From Curtobacterium sp. BH-2-1-1 (GTDB lineage: Bacteria; Actinomycetota; Actinomycetes; Actinomycetales; Microbacteriaceae), in the NCBI RefSeq assembly GCF_001806325.1, contig NZ_CP017580.1:1364001-1428000 (forward strand): a stretch of DNA of 64,000 nt. Reading direction: 5' to 3'. The notes under the pieces were generated by a model. It saw nothing but the letters and a program-made list of their open reading frames with translations, was not told the origin of the DNA and did no database searches. A program made the translations under genes and the position numbers. Of the stretch, positions 43,940-55,371 are shown piece after piece (the stretch's first letter is position 1; every line of letters begins with the position of its first letter).

Positions 43940-44938
43940 GTGCCATCCTCCGCCGCCCCCGGCCGTCGTGTGACCGCTGCGATGGTGGCCGAGCGCGCGG
44001 GGACGAGCATCGCCACGGTGTCGCTCGTCGTGAACGGCAAGGACCGCGGCCGGGTCTCCGTGCCGATCGCCACGAGGGTGCGCGACGCCGTCGACGAGCT
44101 CGGCTACGTCGTCGACCACGCTGCAAGTTCCCTCGCGCGGGGCAGCGGCGACCTCGTCGTCCTGATCGCCCCCGACCTGTCGAACCCCTTCTTCGCCGAG
44201 GTGATCCGCGGCGTGCGCGACACCGTCGGCGACCGCTTCCAGCTCGTGCTCTCCGTCACGGAGCGCGGGGCCCAGCCGGTGGCCGCCGACGTCCGGCGGT
44301 TCGAGCGGCTCCGACCGGCCGGCATCCTCGTGGACGCGCCCGCCGCCGACGAGACGATGACCGCCACCGTCCCCGTGGTGCTGCTCGATGCACCGGGCGG
44401 CCCCGAGGCCGTCAACTACGACCTCTCCCCCGGTGTCCACGAGCTCGTCGCCCACCTGCACGAGCGCGGGCACCGGCGGGTGGGGTACCTCGACGGGACC
44501 TCGCGGGCTGCGACGTTCGGCGTCCGTCGGGAGCTCTTCGAACAGGAGTGCGCAGCCGTCGGCATCGAGGTCTCCGAGGTCACCGCCCGCGCCGACCTCA
44601 CGGTGGACGCCGCGGCCTCGGCGACCGAGTACGTCCTCGAGGCCTGGCAGGACGACGACGTCACGGCGGTCGTCGCGGCTGCCGACACCCTCGCGTACGG
44701 GGTGCTCCGGGTCGCCGGGCAGCTCGGCATCGCGGTCCCCGGCGAACTCGCCGTCGCGGGGTTCGACGACCTGCCGTCGTCCTCGGTCACGGCACCGGCC
44801 CTGACGAGCGTCGCACTCCCCGGCGCGGACCTCGGCCGGGCCGCGGCGCTGCGGTTGCTCGCGACGCTCGACGGCACCGCGCCGGAGGCCGCGGCGCTCC
44901 CCACGCGCCTGGTGCGCCGCGCGAGCACGGGCGCGTAG
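43940..44938 (+). CDS. LacI family transcriptional regulator
   Basis: A 332-residue LacI/GalR factor. The helix-turn-helix is MVAERAGTSIATVSLVVNG near residue 15, and the hinge is ELGYVVDHAASSLARG. The ligand-binding periplasmic-binding-like domain follows (LIAPDLSNPFFAEVIRG, VLLDAPGGPEAVNYDLS). GTG 43940 follows TAGCAT by six bases (leaderless). It is divergent from the nucleoside operon and has two operator copies in the gap. The effector is probably a nucleoside or ribose, by context only. Confidence 0.92.
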   Translation: MPSSAAPGRRVTAAMVAERAGTSIATVSLVVNGKDRGRVSVPIATRVRDAVDELGYVVDHAASSLARGSGDLVVLIAPDLSNPFFAEVIRGVRDTVGDRFQLVLSVTERGAQPVAADVRRFERLRPAGILVDAPAADETMTATVPVVLLDAPGGPEAVNYDLSPGVHELVAHLHERGHRRVGYLDGTSRAATFGVRRELFEQECAAVGIEVSEVTARADLTVDAAASATEYVLEAWQDDDVTAVVAAADTLAYGVLRVAGQLGIAVPGELAVAGFDDLPSSSVTAPALTSVALPGADLGRAAALRLLATLDGTAPEAAALPTRLVRRASTGA

Positions 44939-45286
44939 CGCGCCGCCGCGGCGGCGCGCGGGCGACGCGCGCGGTCGCGGACTGCGGCGGTTCGTGCCGC
45001 GAGAGCGACGATGTGCCGCGACCGCGCGGCGATCACCCCGCGGAAGCGACAGGTGCCCGCCGAGATCCGGCGGCAGCCTGTCGCTTTCGCGAGCGGGGCG
45101 CGGTGGGCGCGCGCCGTGGCGGACGGGAGGCGCGGTGCGAGCTGGCACCGCGCCTCCTGGCCGGCGGTGGTCCGGACCACCCCGCCGAAGCGACAGGTCG
45201 GCGCCGCGGTGGCGGGTCCGTGCCGGGGAAGCGACAGTCCCCCGCAGGGATCCTGCGGGGGACTGTCGCTTTCGTGGATCGCGCGG
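44939..45286. repeat. intergenic cluster of five palindromes
   Basis: This 348-base gap carries no gene. It holds a 10-base inverted pair GCGGTCGCGG / CCGCGACCGC (44971-45026) and GAAGCGACAGG / CCTGTCGCTTTC (45043-45088). Next are a GGAGGCGCGG-family hairpin (45126-45157) and GGTGGTCC-GGACCACC (45166-45181). A single GAAGCGACAGG (45187-45197) precedes the final hairpin at 45228-45273. Five copies of GAAGCGACAG or its complement are present. Confidence 0.85.
45228..45273. terminator. strong bidirectional hairpin
   Basis: A 21-base stem (45228-45248 with 45252-45273, one mismatch near the base) closes over three bases. It lies between the convergent LacI gene and the DHA2 exporter gene and ends 14 bases before the latter's stop. 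This is the best terminator candidate of the window. Confidence 0.75.
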
Positions 45287-48134
<2,848 letters not shown>

Positions 48135-48148
48135 GACCGACGATCCTG

Positions 48149-48661
48149 TCACGGATGCCAGCGTCGGCGCGACGTGTGCTCCTCGTAGGGCTGGGGATCG
48201 GGGTAGGTCAGGAGCTCGACGGTGCTGCCCCACGGGGTGCGGACGTACACGAACCGGTTCCGGTCGCCGGCTTCGGGCCCCGGGAGCGGGCGGGGTGCGC
48301 CGAGCGCGGTCGCCCCGGCGGCCACGACCCGGTCGAGCGTGGCGTCGAGGTCGTCGACGTACAGCGCGAGGTGCTGCCACCCGAGGTCGGAGGGCACCGC
48401 CGGGGTGTCCTGCTCGACGTGGTCGAAGGCGAACAGCTCGATGCCGGGGCCGTCGGGCAGCGCGAGCATCCGGATCCGCACCTCACGGGCGTCTCCGGGG
48501 ACACCGAGGCGCGACGTCGTCGCCTCGCCGCCCTTCGGAGGCCGGTCGGCGGGGAGCGTGTCGTAGAGCACCTCGGCACCGAACGCGTCGACGAGGAACG
48601 CGCTGGCCGCGTCGACGTCGGGCACGGTCAGTCCGATGTGGTCGACGCCGCGGACGCTCAT
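48149..48661 (-). CDS. VOC/glyoxalase family protein
   Basis: A 170-residue vicinal-oxygen-chelate protein. Two beta-alpha-beta-beta-beta modules are visible: VDHIGLTVPDVDAASAFLVDAF, abbreviated HIGLTVPDVDAA, and WQHLALYVDDLDATLDRVV (abbreviated HLALYVDDLDATL). The metal ligands are likely the His residues and the Glu in STVELLTYP. It could be a glyoxalase, dioxygenase or resistance protein. The ATG overlaps the HAD stop (ATGA), so they are cotranscribed. Confidence 0.87.
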   Translation of the reverse strand: MSVRGVDHIGLTVPDVDAASAFLVDAFGAEVLYDTLPADRPPKGGEATTSRLGVPGDAREVRIRMLALPDGPGIELFAFDHVEQDTPAVPSDLGWQHLALYVDDLDATLDRVVAAGATALGAPRPLPGPEAGDRNRFVYVRTPWGSTVELLTYPDPQPYEEHTSRRRWHP

Positions 48662-49377
48662 GCGCCCGCCCCGCTGCCGGCGGCTCCCCCGGCGCGGCTC
48701 GCCAGGTCCGCGATGGGGCCCCGGCCCGCCCGCAGGTCGGCGAGGACCGCTGCCGCGTCGTCGTACACCCGGACCGCCCCGGCCCGGCGCAGTTCGTCGC
48801 CGCCGATCCCGCCCGTCATCACGGCGACGCAGGGCACACCGACCCGTCCGGCGGACTCGACGTCCCACATCGCGTCGCCGACCATCACGGCGGCATCGGC
48901 GGACACGCCGACCTTCCGGAGTGCGACCTCGATGATCCCGGGGTCCGGCTTGGCCTGTTCGACGTCCTCCGAGCTCGTGACGGCGGTGATCCACGCCTCG
49001 GCGTCGAGCAGTTCGCGCAGGCGCACGAGCTCGTCCTCGGGCGCGCTCGTGGCCAGCACGACGGCGTGACCGGCCTCGGCGACGGACCGGAGCAGCTCAC
49101 GGGCACCCGGGAGGAGCCGCAACCGCGGCATCTGCTCGGCGTAGTACGCGGTGTGGAACTGCTTGACGGTGTCGCGCTGCTCGTCCGTGGCGTCCGGCAG
49201 CAGCTCCTCGAGCAGCTTCGCCGAGTCCATGCCGATCGCGCGGTGGATCCGCCAGGCGTCGACGGACTCGCCCGCTGCCGTGCACGCCCGCCACCAGGCG
49301 TCGATGTGCGGGTAGTTCGAGTCGACGAGGGTCCCGTCGATGTCGAAGAGGACGGCGGTGGAGGGTGCGTCGGGCAT
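48658..49377 (-). CDS. HAD family hydrolase (phosphatase-like)
   Basis: A 239-residue haloacid-dehalogenase-type phosphatase. Motif I is LFDIDGTLVDSN (nucleophile Asp), motif II is LATSAP, and motifs III-IV are KPDPGII and VMVGDAMWDVESAGRVGV, abbreviated VGDAMWDVESA. The cap is helical (C1 type), as in phosphoglycolate and beta-phosphoglucomutase relatives. CAGGGT lies six bases before ATG 49377. It heads a unit with the VOC protein and perhaps GNAT. Confidence 0.9.
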   Translation of the reverse strand: MPDAPSTAVLFDIDGTLVDSNYPHIDAWWRACTAAGESVDAWRIHRAIGMDSAKLLEELLPDATDEQRDTVKQFHTAYYAEQMPRLRLLPGARELLRSVAEAGHAVVLATSAPEDELVRLRELLDAEAWITAVTSSEDVEQAKPDPGIIEVALRKVGVSADAAVMVGDAMWDVESAGRVGVPCVAVMTGGIGGDELRRAGAVRVYDDAAAVLADLRAGRGPIADLASRAGGAAGSGAGA

Positions 49378-49431
49378 CCCTCCACCCTGCCCTGGAGGCG
49401 CGGATCGCCTCTCAGGGGCGCGTCACGTCCG

Positions 49432-50073
49432 TCAGACGGTGATCGACTCGCCGGCGGGCAGGATCTGCACCGGCACCGGTCCGAGACCGTCCGGGCCGAG
49501 GAACCGCGCGGCGGACTGCTGCCCGAGTTCGCTGAGCATCGCCTCGTGGATCTGCACGGCGTGCTCCGGGGAGACCGCGCGGACGTAGTCGACGGCCTCG
49601 GCGGTGCTCGTCCACGGGCCGCTGGTCGGCAGCAGCAGGGTCCGCACCGGGACGCCGGGCACGAGGTAGGCGTCGCCGGGGTGGAACACGGCGCCGTTCA
49701 CGAGGTAGCCGACGTTCGCGATCGTCGGGATGTCGCCGTGGATGACGGCGTGCTCCTCACCGAAGACCTGCACCGAGAACGGGCCGACCTCGAACGCGTC
49801 ACCGGCCGAGACCGCGGCGACGCGGCCGTCGTGCGCGCCGAGCTGGTCGACGATCGCGGCGGGCCCACGGACCACGAGGGCGTCGTTCGCGGCGAGGGCG
49901 GCACGGACGGCGTCGACGTCGAAGTGGTCGAAGTGCTCGTGGGTGACGAGGACGGCGACGGCGGCCGTCGCGAGGTCGGCGCCCTCCGGCGTGAACGTGC
50001 CCGGGTCGATGACGAGGGTGGCGCCGTCCTGCTCGAGGACGACGGTGGCGTGGTTGTACTTCGTCAGCTCCAT
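49432..50073 (-). CDS. metallo-beta-lactamase-fold hydrolase (UlaG-like)
   Basis: A 213-residue MBL-fold protein. MELTKYNHATVVLEQDGATLVIDPG, abbreviated YNHATVVLEQ, resembles the UlaG/L-ascorbate-6-P lactonase-like group. THEHFDHFD supplies the HxHxDH metal motif, FHPGDAY the second Asp and IHEAM the last His. TAGACT lies seven bases before ATG 50073 and is overlapped by a MarR-type palindrome. The MarR gene is immediately upstream on the same strand. Substrate is unknown. Confidence 0.9.
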   Translation of the reverse strand: MELTKYNHATVVLEQDGATLVIDPGTFTPEGADLATAAVAVLVTHEHFDHFDVDAVRAALAANDALVVRGPAAIVDQLGAHDGRVAAVSAGDAFEVGPFSVQVFGEEHAVIHGDIPTIANVGYLVNGAVFHPGDAYLVPGVPVRTLLLPTSGPWTSTAEAVDYVRAVSPEHAVQIHEAMLSELGQQSAARFLGPDGLGPVPVQILPAGESITV

Positions 50074-50084
50074 GTCGACGAGTC

Positions 50085-50099
50085 TACAACAGTGTTGTA
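50085..50099. promoter_or_regulatory. MarR-type operator before the MBL gene
   Basis: TACAAC-AGT-GTTGTA is a perfect inverted repeat in the 58-base gap between the MarR gene and the MBL gene, touching the -10 hexamer of the latter. Confidence 0.65.
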
Positions 50100-50131
50100 C
50101 ATCGACGTGGTCGATCCGGATGAGAGGGCGT

Positions 50132-50563
50132 TCACCGTTCGAGTCTCGCCGCGATGCGGTCGAACAGTCCCGGCACCCTGGCGAGTGCCGCACGCTCGGC
50201 CTCGGACAGCTCGGATCCGATCACCGACGCGAACGCCCCGGCTCGGGCGCTCCGTTCCCGGAGCATGACCGTGCGGCCCGAGTCCGTCAGCCGGATCACC
50301 GAGACCCGCCGGTCCCCGTCGGAGACGCCTCGCTCCACGAAGCCGCGCTCCTCGAGCTCCGCGACGGTCCGCGACTGTCCCTGGTGCTTCACGCCGCGGG
50401 CCCGGGCGAGCTCGGCGATGGTCTGCGGCCCCTGCCGGTCGAGCAGGCCCAGGCTCGCGCTCTGCGCCTGCGGCAGCTCGTCGGTGAGTGCCCGGGTGGC
50501 CCGCACGATCCGGCCGATCGACTCGCGGAGCTCCTCGGCGAGGTCGTCCGGGGTCGTCGTCAT
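50132..50563 (-). CDS. MarR family transcriptional regulator
   Basis: A 143-residue MarR regulator. The helix-turn-helix core is at about residues 48-90 (IAELARARGVKHQGQSRTVAE) with the wing GVSDGDRRVSVIRLT. ATG 50563 has TACGGT seven bases upstream. The operator lies downstream before the MBL gene, which is therefore its probable target. A 24-base tandem duplication sits upstream of the start. Confidence 0.88.
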   Translation of the reverse strand: MTTTPDDLAEELRESIGRIVRATRALTDELPQAQSASLGLLDRQGPQTIAELARARGVKHQGQSRTVAELEERGFVERGVSDGDRRVSVIRLTDSGRTVMLRERSARAGAFASVIGSELSEAERAALARVPGLFDRIAARLER

Positions 50564-50586
50564 GCCCTCGACCGTACCGCCGGATC

Positions 50587-50633
50587 CCTGCGACGGCGGT
50601 CTACCGGAGTCCTGCGACGGCGGCCTACCGGAG
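50587..50633. repeat. 24-bp tandem duplication
   Basis: CCTGCGACGGCGG...CCGGAG occurs twice in direct repeat (50587-50610 and 50611-50633) with one or two differences. It lies between MarR and the debranching-enzyme-like gene and overlaps the last codons of the latter. Confidence 0.75.
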
Positions 50634-52532
50634 CGCGACCCAGACGGGGAAGGCGGCGGCGGCACTCCAGGCCTGCGGGCGGCAGGCGGCCGGGTACGGG
50701 GCCGGACGTGTGACGGCGGACGCGTCGTCGCCGGCGTGCAGCTCGGGCATCCGGAAGTCGAACGCCACCGCCGCGGCGAGCAGCTGCTCGGACAGGACCC
50801 GGGCCTCGTCGTGGTGTCCGGACCGGATGAGGCCCGTGATCACCACGGCGGTGTCGTGCGCCCAGACGGTGCCCCCGTGGTAGCTGAGCGGCCAGTACCC
50901 GGCGGCGGTCGTGGAGAGGGTCCGGAGGCCGAAGCCGCTCGCCAGGTCCGGGCTCACGACGCGTGCTGCGACGACGGCTTCCTCGTCCGGGGTGAGCAGG
51001 CCGGTGCCGAGCAGGTGGCCGATGTTGCTCGTGGCGGAGTCGACGGGGCGCTTGCGGGCGTCGAGGGCGATCGCCGGGTACCGACCGATGTCGTCGGCCA
51101 CCCAGAAGGCGTCGCGGAAGCGATCGGCCAGGCGAGCGGCCCAGGCACGCCACTCGTCGCCGCCGGGACGGCCGAACGCATCGAGCAGGTCGGCACCGTG
51201 CACCGCGGCCTCGTGCGCGTAGCCCTGCACTTCGCACAGGGCGATCGGGCCGTCGGCGAGGGTGCCGTCCCGCCACTGCACGCTGTCCCCGGAGTCCTTC
51301 CAGCCCTGGTTCGCCAGCCCTCGGCCGGACTCGTCGACGTACTCGAGCAGCCCGTCGCCGTCCGCGTCGCCGTGGTCGCGCATCCACGCCAGGGCGCGTT
51401 CGAGCGTCGGCAGGAGCGCCTCGACCTCGGCGTCGGGGAGCCCCGCACGCCAGGCGTCGTGGAGCAGGCACGCCCAGAGCGCCGTCGCGTCGACGGTCCC
51501 GTAGTAGAGCGGTGGCAGGGAGATCTCGTCGTTGTCGACCGGCAGGGACGCCTGGCGCAGCTCGTGCATGATCTTGCCGGGCTGCTCGGCGGTCGCGGGG
51601 TCGTCCGCGGTGCCCTGCAGCGCGGCGAGGACCCGGAGGGTGCCCCCGGCGGTGCTGGTGTCGACGGGCAGCAGGAAGCGGGCGGCCCAGATCGCGTCGC
51701 GGCCGAACAGGGTGAAGAACCAGGGGGCGCCGGCCGCGATGAACTCGCCCTCGGGCCGCGCCAGCCGGAGTGCGTCGAGATCGTCGGTGGCACGCTCCAG
51801 CCAGCGCCGGAGCCGGTCGTCCTGCACGCCGGCCGGGACGTCGAACGGGCGCGGGGTCGTCACGCCGGTGACGACGGCGTCGGGCGTCTCCACGGCGCAG
51901 TCCCACGCGAGGTCGACCTCGTGCGCGCGCTCCGTCCGCCAGCGCAGCACGACGTCACCGTCCTCGACGCGGACGGATGCTCCGGGGGCGTCGAGCCGGA
52001 CCCGTACGGAGCCCGAGGTCCACGATGCGGTCTGCTCCGAGGCGTCGGCGGGGACCGGCTGGGGGCCGTGACCGGCCTTCACCGCGTCCATCCCGGCGGC
52101 GTCCGGGGTCAGCCTGACGGTCACGACGAGCTCCGCGGTGCTCGCGCCGGGCCCCTGGAGCCGATCGGTGACGCGCAGACGTTCCGCCACCCCGTCGATG
52201 CGCACCGTCCGACGCCGGTCGAGGCGGACGTCCGGATCGGCGCCGGTACCGTCGAGGCCGCGCAGGAGTCCGGTGAAGACGACCTCGCGGGCACCGGCGG
52301 GCACGACGGCGACCGGTTCCACCGCGGAGTGCTCGACGCTGACGCGCACGGCGGAGACGAACCGCTGGTCACCGGTCCAGTAGCCGTGCACGGGGTTCGC
52401 GCCGATGGCACCGTCCCGACCGGACCATGCCTGCGTCGGTGCCGCGATGACGGCGACCTCGTCGTGGAGCAGGGGCTGCAGCGTGGCGGTCGTGGCGGCG
52501 GCGGTGGTGGTGTTCGTGGTGGTGGAGGTCAT
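50625..52532 (-). CDS. glycogen-debranching-type glycoside hydrolase
   Basis: A 635-residue protein. An N-terminal beta domain (HDEVAVIAAPTQAWSGRDGAIG, abbreviated AWSGRDGAIGANP, then GYWTGDQRFVS) is of the GDE_N type. A C-terminal (alpha/alpha)6 domain has APWFFTLFGRDAIW, QGWKDSGDSVQWRDG (catalytic Asp region) and FRMPELHAGDD. Relatives are amylo-alpha-1,6-glucosidases and related GH63/MGH1-like enzymes. It is the last gene of the sugar ABC operon, overlapping the S51 gene (ATGA). The imported sugar is thus probably an alpha-glucan fragment; inference. Confidence 0.88.
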   Translation of the reverse strand: MTSTTTNTTTAAATTATLQPLLHDEVAVIAAPTQAWSGRDGAIGANPVHGYWTGDQRFVSAVRVSVEHSAVEPVAVVPAGAREVVFTGLLRGLDGTGADPDVRLDRRRTVRIDGVAERLRVTDRLQGPGASTAELVVTVRLTPDAAGMDAVKAGHGPQPVPADASEQTASWTSGSVRVRLDAPGASVRVEDGDVVLRWRTERAHEVDLAWDCAVETPDAVVTGVTTPRPFDVPAGVQDDRLRRWLERATDDLDALRLARPEGEFIAAGAPWFFTLFGRDAIWAARFLLPVDTSTAGGTLRVLAALQGTADDPATAEQPGKIMHELRQASLPVDNDEISLPPLYYGTVDATALWACLLHDAWRAGLPDAEVEALLPTLERALAWMRDHGDADGDGLLEYVDESGRGLANQGWKDSGDSVQWRDGTLADGPIALCEVQGYAHEAAVHGADLLDAFGRPGGDEWRAWAARLADRFRDAFWVADDIGRYPAIALDARKRPVDSATSNIGHLLGTGLLTPDEEAVVAARVVSPDLASGFGLRTLSTTAAGYWPLSYHGGTVWAHDTAVVITGLIRSGHHDEARVLSEQLLAAAVAFDFRMPELHAGDDASAVTRPAPYPAACRPQAWSAAAAFPVWVALR

Positions 52533-53353
52533 GGGGCTTCCTCGTCGACGGGTTCGGGGGACGGGGTCCAGGCGCTGGGTGTCCAGCTCGGTAGGGATCG
52601 GGGTGCGTCCGGCAGGCGACGCACGGGCAGGGGCTCGGCACGGATGCCGGTCGGGTCGCCGGGGGCACGGGTGATCCGCACCGCGCCGCCTCCGTCGTGG
52701 TCGGTGACGGCTTCGACGAACGTGGCCGAGCGCCCACGGTGGACGACACCGACGCCCTCGTCGAGCTCGATGCCCGCCGGGAGGTCCCCCGCCGCGACGG
52801 CTGCCCGGAAGACCGGCGACCGGTGCGGGTCCGAGTCGGTGTGGACACCGAGCGAGCCGGACACGAAGCCGAGTCCGTCGGCGAGGACCGACGGCTGCGG
52901 GCCGTGGCTCTGCGTGACGCCGCCGGTGTGCCAGCAGAGCGCGCCGGCCGAACCACCGGCGAGCACCACCCCGGCTCCCCAGGCCTCACGCAGGACCTCG
53001 TCGAGACCGTGGGCACGCCACACGGCGAGGAGGTTGACCACGGAGCCGCCCGAGACCCAGACGACGTCCGCACCGAGGACGGCGTCGCGCAGGGACGGCA
53101 CGTTCCGTCTCGGGAAGAACCGCAGGTGCGACGCCTCGACACCGGCCGTACGGGCCGCTGCGAGCTCTGCCCCCTCGACGGTCCGCTGGTCGCCGCCGGC
53201 GGTGTTCACGTGCAACACGCGTGGCGGCCGACCGGCGGGGACGCGGGCGAGCCGGACGGCCTCGAACAGGAGCGGACCGTAGGCCGAGTCGTCCCACTCG
53301 CCGCCGACCAGACCGCCGCAGGTGGCCAGGATCGTGGGTTCGGTGGCGGTCAC
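52529..53353 (-). CDS. type 1 glutamine amidotransferase-like / peptidase S51 family protein
   Basis: A 274-residue protein of the class-I glutaminase-like fold used by dipeptidase E and cyanophycinase. VVWVSGGSVVNLL and AGVVLAGGSAGALCWHTGG contain the nucleophile Ser; LGVHTDSDPHR holds the His. A Pro/Ser-rich tail follows. GTG 53353 begins 11 bases after the permease stop at 53364. A peptidase inside a sugar ABC operon is unusual. Whether it cleaves peptides or another bond is open. Confidence 0.85.
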   Translation of the reverse strand: MTATEPTILATCGGLVGGEWDDSAYGPLLFEAVRLARVPAGRPPRVLHVNTAGGDQRTVEGAELAAARTAGVEASHLRFFPRRNVPSLRDAVLGADVVWVSGGSVVNLLAVWRAHGLDEVLREAWGAGVVLAGGSAGALCWHTGGVTQSHGPQPSVLADGLGFVSGSLGVHTDSDPHRSPVFRAAVAAGDLPAGIELDEGVGVVHRGRSATFVEAVTDHDGGGAVRITRAPGDPTGIRAEPLPVRRLPDAPRSLPSWTPSAWTPSPEPVDEEAP

Positions 53354-53363
53354 GTCGGGGTGC

Positions 53364-54329
53364 TCATTCCTTGACCGCCCCGTCGCTGCCGTTCATGATG
53401 CGCTTCTGGAACACGAAGAACGCGACCGCCACGGGGATGGTCATGACGAAGGCCGCCGCGAGCTTGACCGGGAACTGGTTCCCGGCGCTCAGCGCGCCCG
53501 ACGCCAGTGATGCGACGCCCTTCGTGAGCGTGGTGAGGTCGGGCGACGAGGTCGACACGATGAAGTGCGCGAGCTCGTTCCACGAGCCCTGGAACGACAG
53601 GATGGTGATCGTCACGACGGCCGGACGCGCCATCGGGAGCACGACCGACCAGAAGGTCCGGAACGTGCCGGCACCGTCGATCTTCGCCTGCTCCTCGACG
53701 CTCACCGGGATCGATTCGAAGAAGTTCTTCATGATGAACACCCCGGCGGCGTCCACGAGCAACGGCACGATCATGCCCGAGTACGAGTCGTACATGCCGA
53801 GCTGGTTGATCACGAGGAACTTCGGGATGAGCAGAACCACGCCCGGCACCGCCATGACGGCGATGAGCAGGGCGAAGACGGTCTGGCGACCCGGGAACCG
53901 CAGTCGCGCCAACGCGTACCCGGCGAGGGAGTCGAAGAAGATCCGGCCGAGCGTGACGAAGACCGCGACGATGATCGAGTTCATCGCCCAGATCCCGAAG
54001 TCGGAGTTCTCGAAGAGGGTCTGGAACGCCGCGCCGGTCCAGGTGACGGGGAGCGCCAGCGGGTGCAGGGAGGCGTCCTGGTCGGTCTTGAACGCGTTCA
54101 CGATCGCGACGTAGAACGGCAGCAGGTAGACGACGGCGATCAGGACGCCGAACACCAGCAGCACCACGCTCCGCGGCGTGAGCCGACGTGGCCGCCGGCC
54201 CGGGCCGGGTGCCTGCGTGACGGTGGTGGCGCCGAGGTCCGGCACCGCGCCTCCTGGCACTGCCGCCCTGGAGGCGCGGGTCGGCTCGGTCCCGCCGCCT
54301 GCGGTCGCCGGGGTGGGTGCGCTGGTCAT
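53364..54329 (-). CDS. carbohydrate ABC transporter permease (MalG/UgpE type)
   Basis: A 321-residue inner-membrane permease with six helices. The EAA loop that contacts the ATPase is EEQAKIDGAGTFRTFWSVVLP. It has the MalG-like PGVVLLIPKFLVINQLG segment. A 50-residue soluble N-terminal extension (residues about 5-50) is partly encoded by an inverted pair of the GGAGGCGCGG repeat (54245-54279). ATG 54329 has AAGGGAG upstream and overlaps the partner permease (ATGA). The ATPase subunit is not in this operon and is probably shared. Confidence 0.92.
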   Translation of the reverse strand: MTSAPTPATAGGGTEPTRASRAAVPGGAVPDLGATTVTQAPGPGRRPRRLTPRSVVLLVFGVLIAVVYLLPFYVAIVNAFKTDQDASLHPLALPVTWTGAAFQTLFENSDFGIWAMNSIIVAVFVTLGRIFFDSLAGYALARLRFPGRQTVFALLIAVMAVPGVVLLIPKFLVINQLGMYDSYSGMIVPLLVDAAGVFIMKNFFESIPVSVEEQAKIDGAGTFRTFWSVVLPMARPAVVTITILSFQGSWNELAHFIVSTSSPDLTTLTKGVASLASGALSAGNQFPVKLAAAFVMTIPVAVAFFVFQKRIMNGSDGAVKE

Positions 54330-55366
54330 CGTGTGCTCCCCTTCTCGATCCACCGCATCCGACGGCGGGACACCGGGCGGTCGCGCAGCGCCCACCGCTG
54401 CAGCAGCGTGAAGACGACGATGATGCCGAACAGGATGAAGGCGATGGCTGCGCCGACGCCCCACTGCTGGCTCTGGAACGCGGACGTGTACGACAGGAAC
54501 GCCGGCGTGAGCGTCGTGTTCGCCGGGGCGCCCTTCGTGCCCGTGTAGATCTGGTCGAAGACCTGCCACGTCCCGATCAGCCCGAGCGTCAGCACCGTGA
54601 AGAGCGTCGGGCGAAGCTGCGGCAGGGTGACCCGCCAGAACCGCGTCCAGGACCCGGCGCCGTCGATCATCGCCGCCTCGTCGACCTCCGGCGAGAGGTT
54701 CTGCAGCGCCGCGATGAACAGCAGCATGAAGGTGCCGCTCGTCGTGAACACCGCGAGCAGGATGAACGCGGTCATCGCGACCGACGGACCCGCGAGCCAC
54801 TCCCACCACGAGATGCCGAGCATCGTGTGGTCGGCGAGGAAGGCCGGTGGTGTGCCTGCGCCGAGGTGGAACAGGCCGGTGGGCTCGTTGAACCAGTTCG
54901 GTCCGTTGATCCCCGCCCAGCTGATGATCTTGTTGACGGCTCCCGTCGACGAGAACAGGAACAGCCAGAGGACGGTGATGGCGACCGAGCTCGTCACCGA
55001 GGGGAAGTAGAACGCGGTCCGGAAGAACCCGCGCCCGCGCAGTGCCCGACCGCTGACGAGCAGGGCGAGCCCGAGCGCCACGGCGGTCTGCAGCGGGACG
55101 ACGAACACGACGTACCAGAGGTTGTTCCGCAGCGCGGTGCCGAAGTTCTGCTCGTCGAGGCCCCCGCCGCCGAGGATCTTGGCGTAGTTCTGCCCGCCGA
55201 CGAAGGAGACGTCGGACGAGAACGGGCTGCCGACACCCCGCCAGTCGGACACGCTGACCCAGGCCGCCATGACCACCGGCACGGCGAGGAACAGGCCGAG
55301 GACGATGATCGTCGGCGCGGTGAACAGCCAGCCCGAGACGGCTTCGGCACGGTTCTTCCGGGACAC
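54326..55366 (-). CDS. carbohydrate ABC transporter permease (MalF/UgpA type)
   Basis: A 346-residue permease with six helices and a large loop after helix 1 (SDWRGVGSPFSSDVSFVGG). The EAA motif is EVDEAAMIDGAGSWTRFWRVTLP, abbreviated EAAMIDGAGSWTRFWRV. GTG 55366 starts five bases after the binding-protein stop. It pairs with the MalG-type subunit and the lipoprotein to import an oligosaccharide. Confidence 0.92.
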   Translation of the reverse strand: MSRKNRAEAVSGWLFTAPTIIVLGLFLAVPVVMAAWVSVSDWRGVGSPFSSDVSFVGGQNYAKILGGGGLDEQNFGTALRNNLWYVVFVVPLQTAVALGLALLVSGRALRGRGFFRTAFYFPSVTSSVAITVLWLFLFSSTGAVNKIISWAGINGPNWFNEPTGLFHLGAGTPPAFLADHTMLGISWWEWLAGPSVAMTAFILLAVFTTSGTFMLLFIAALQNLSPEVDEAAMIDGAGSWTRFWRVTLPQLRPTLFTVLTLGLIGTWQVFDQIYTGTKGAPANTTLTPAFLSYTSAFQSQQWGVGAAIAFILFGIIVVFTLLQRWALRDRPVSRRRMRWIEKGSTR

Positions 55367-55371
55367 GTCCG

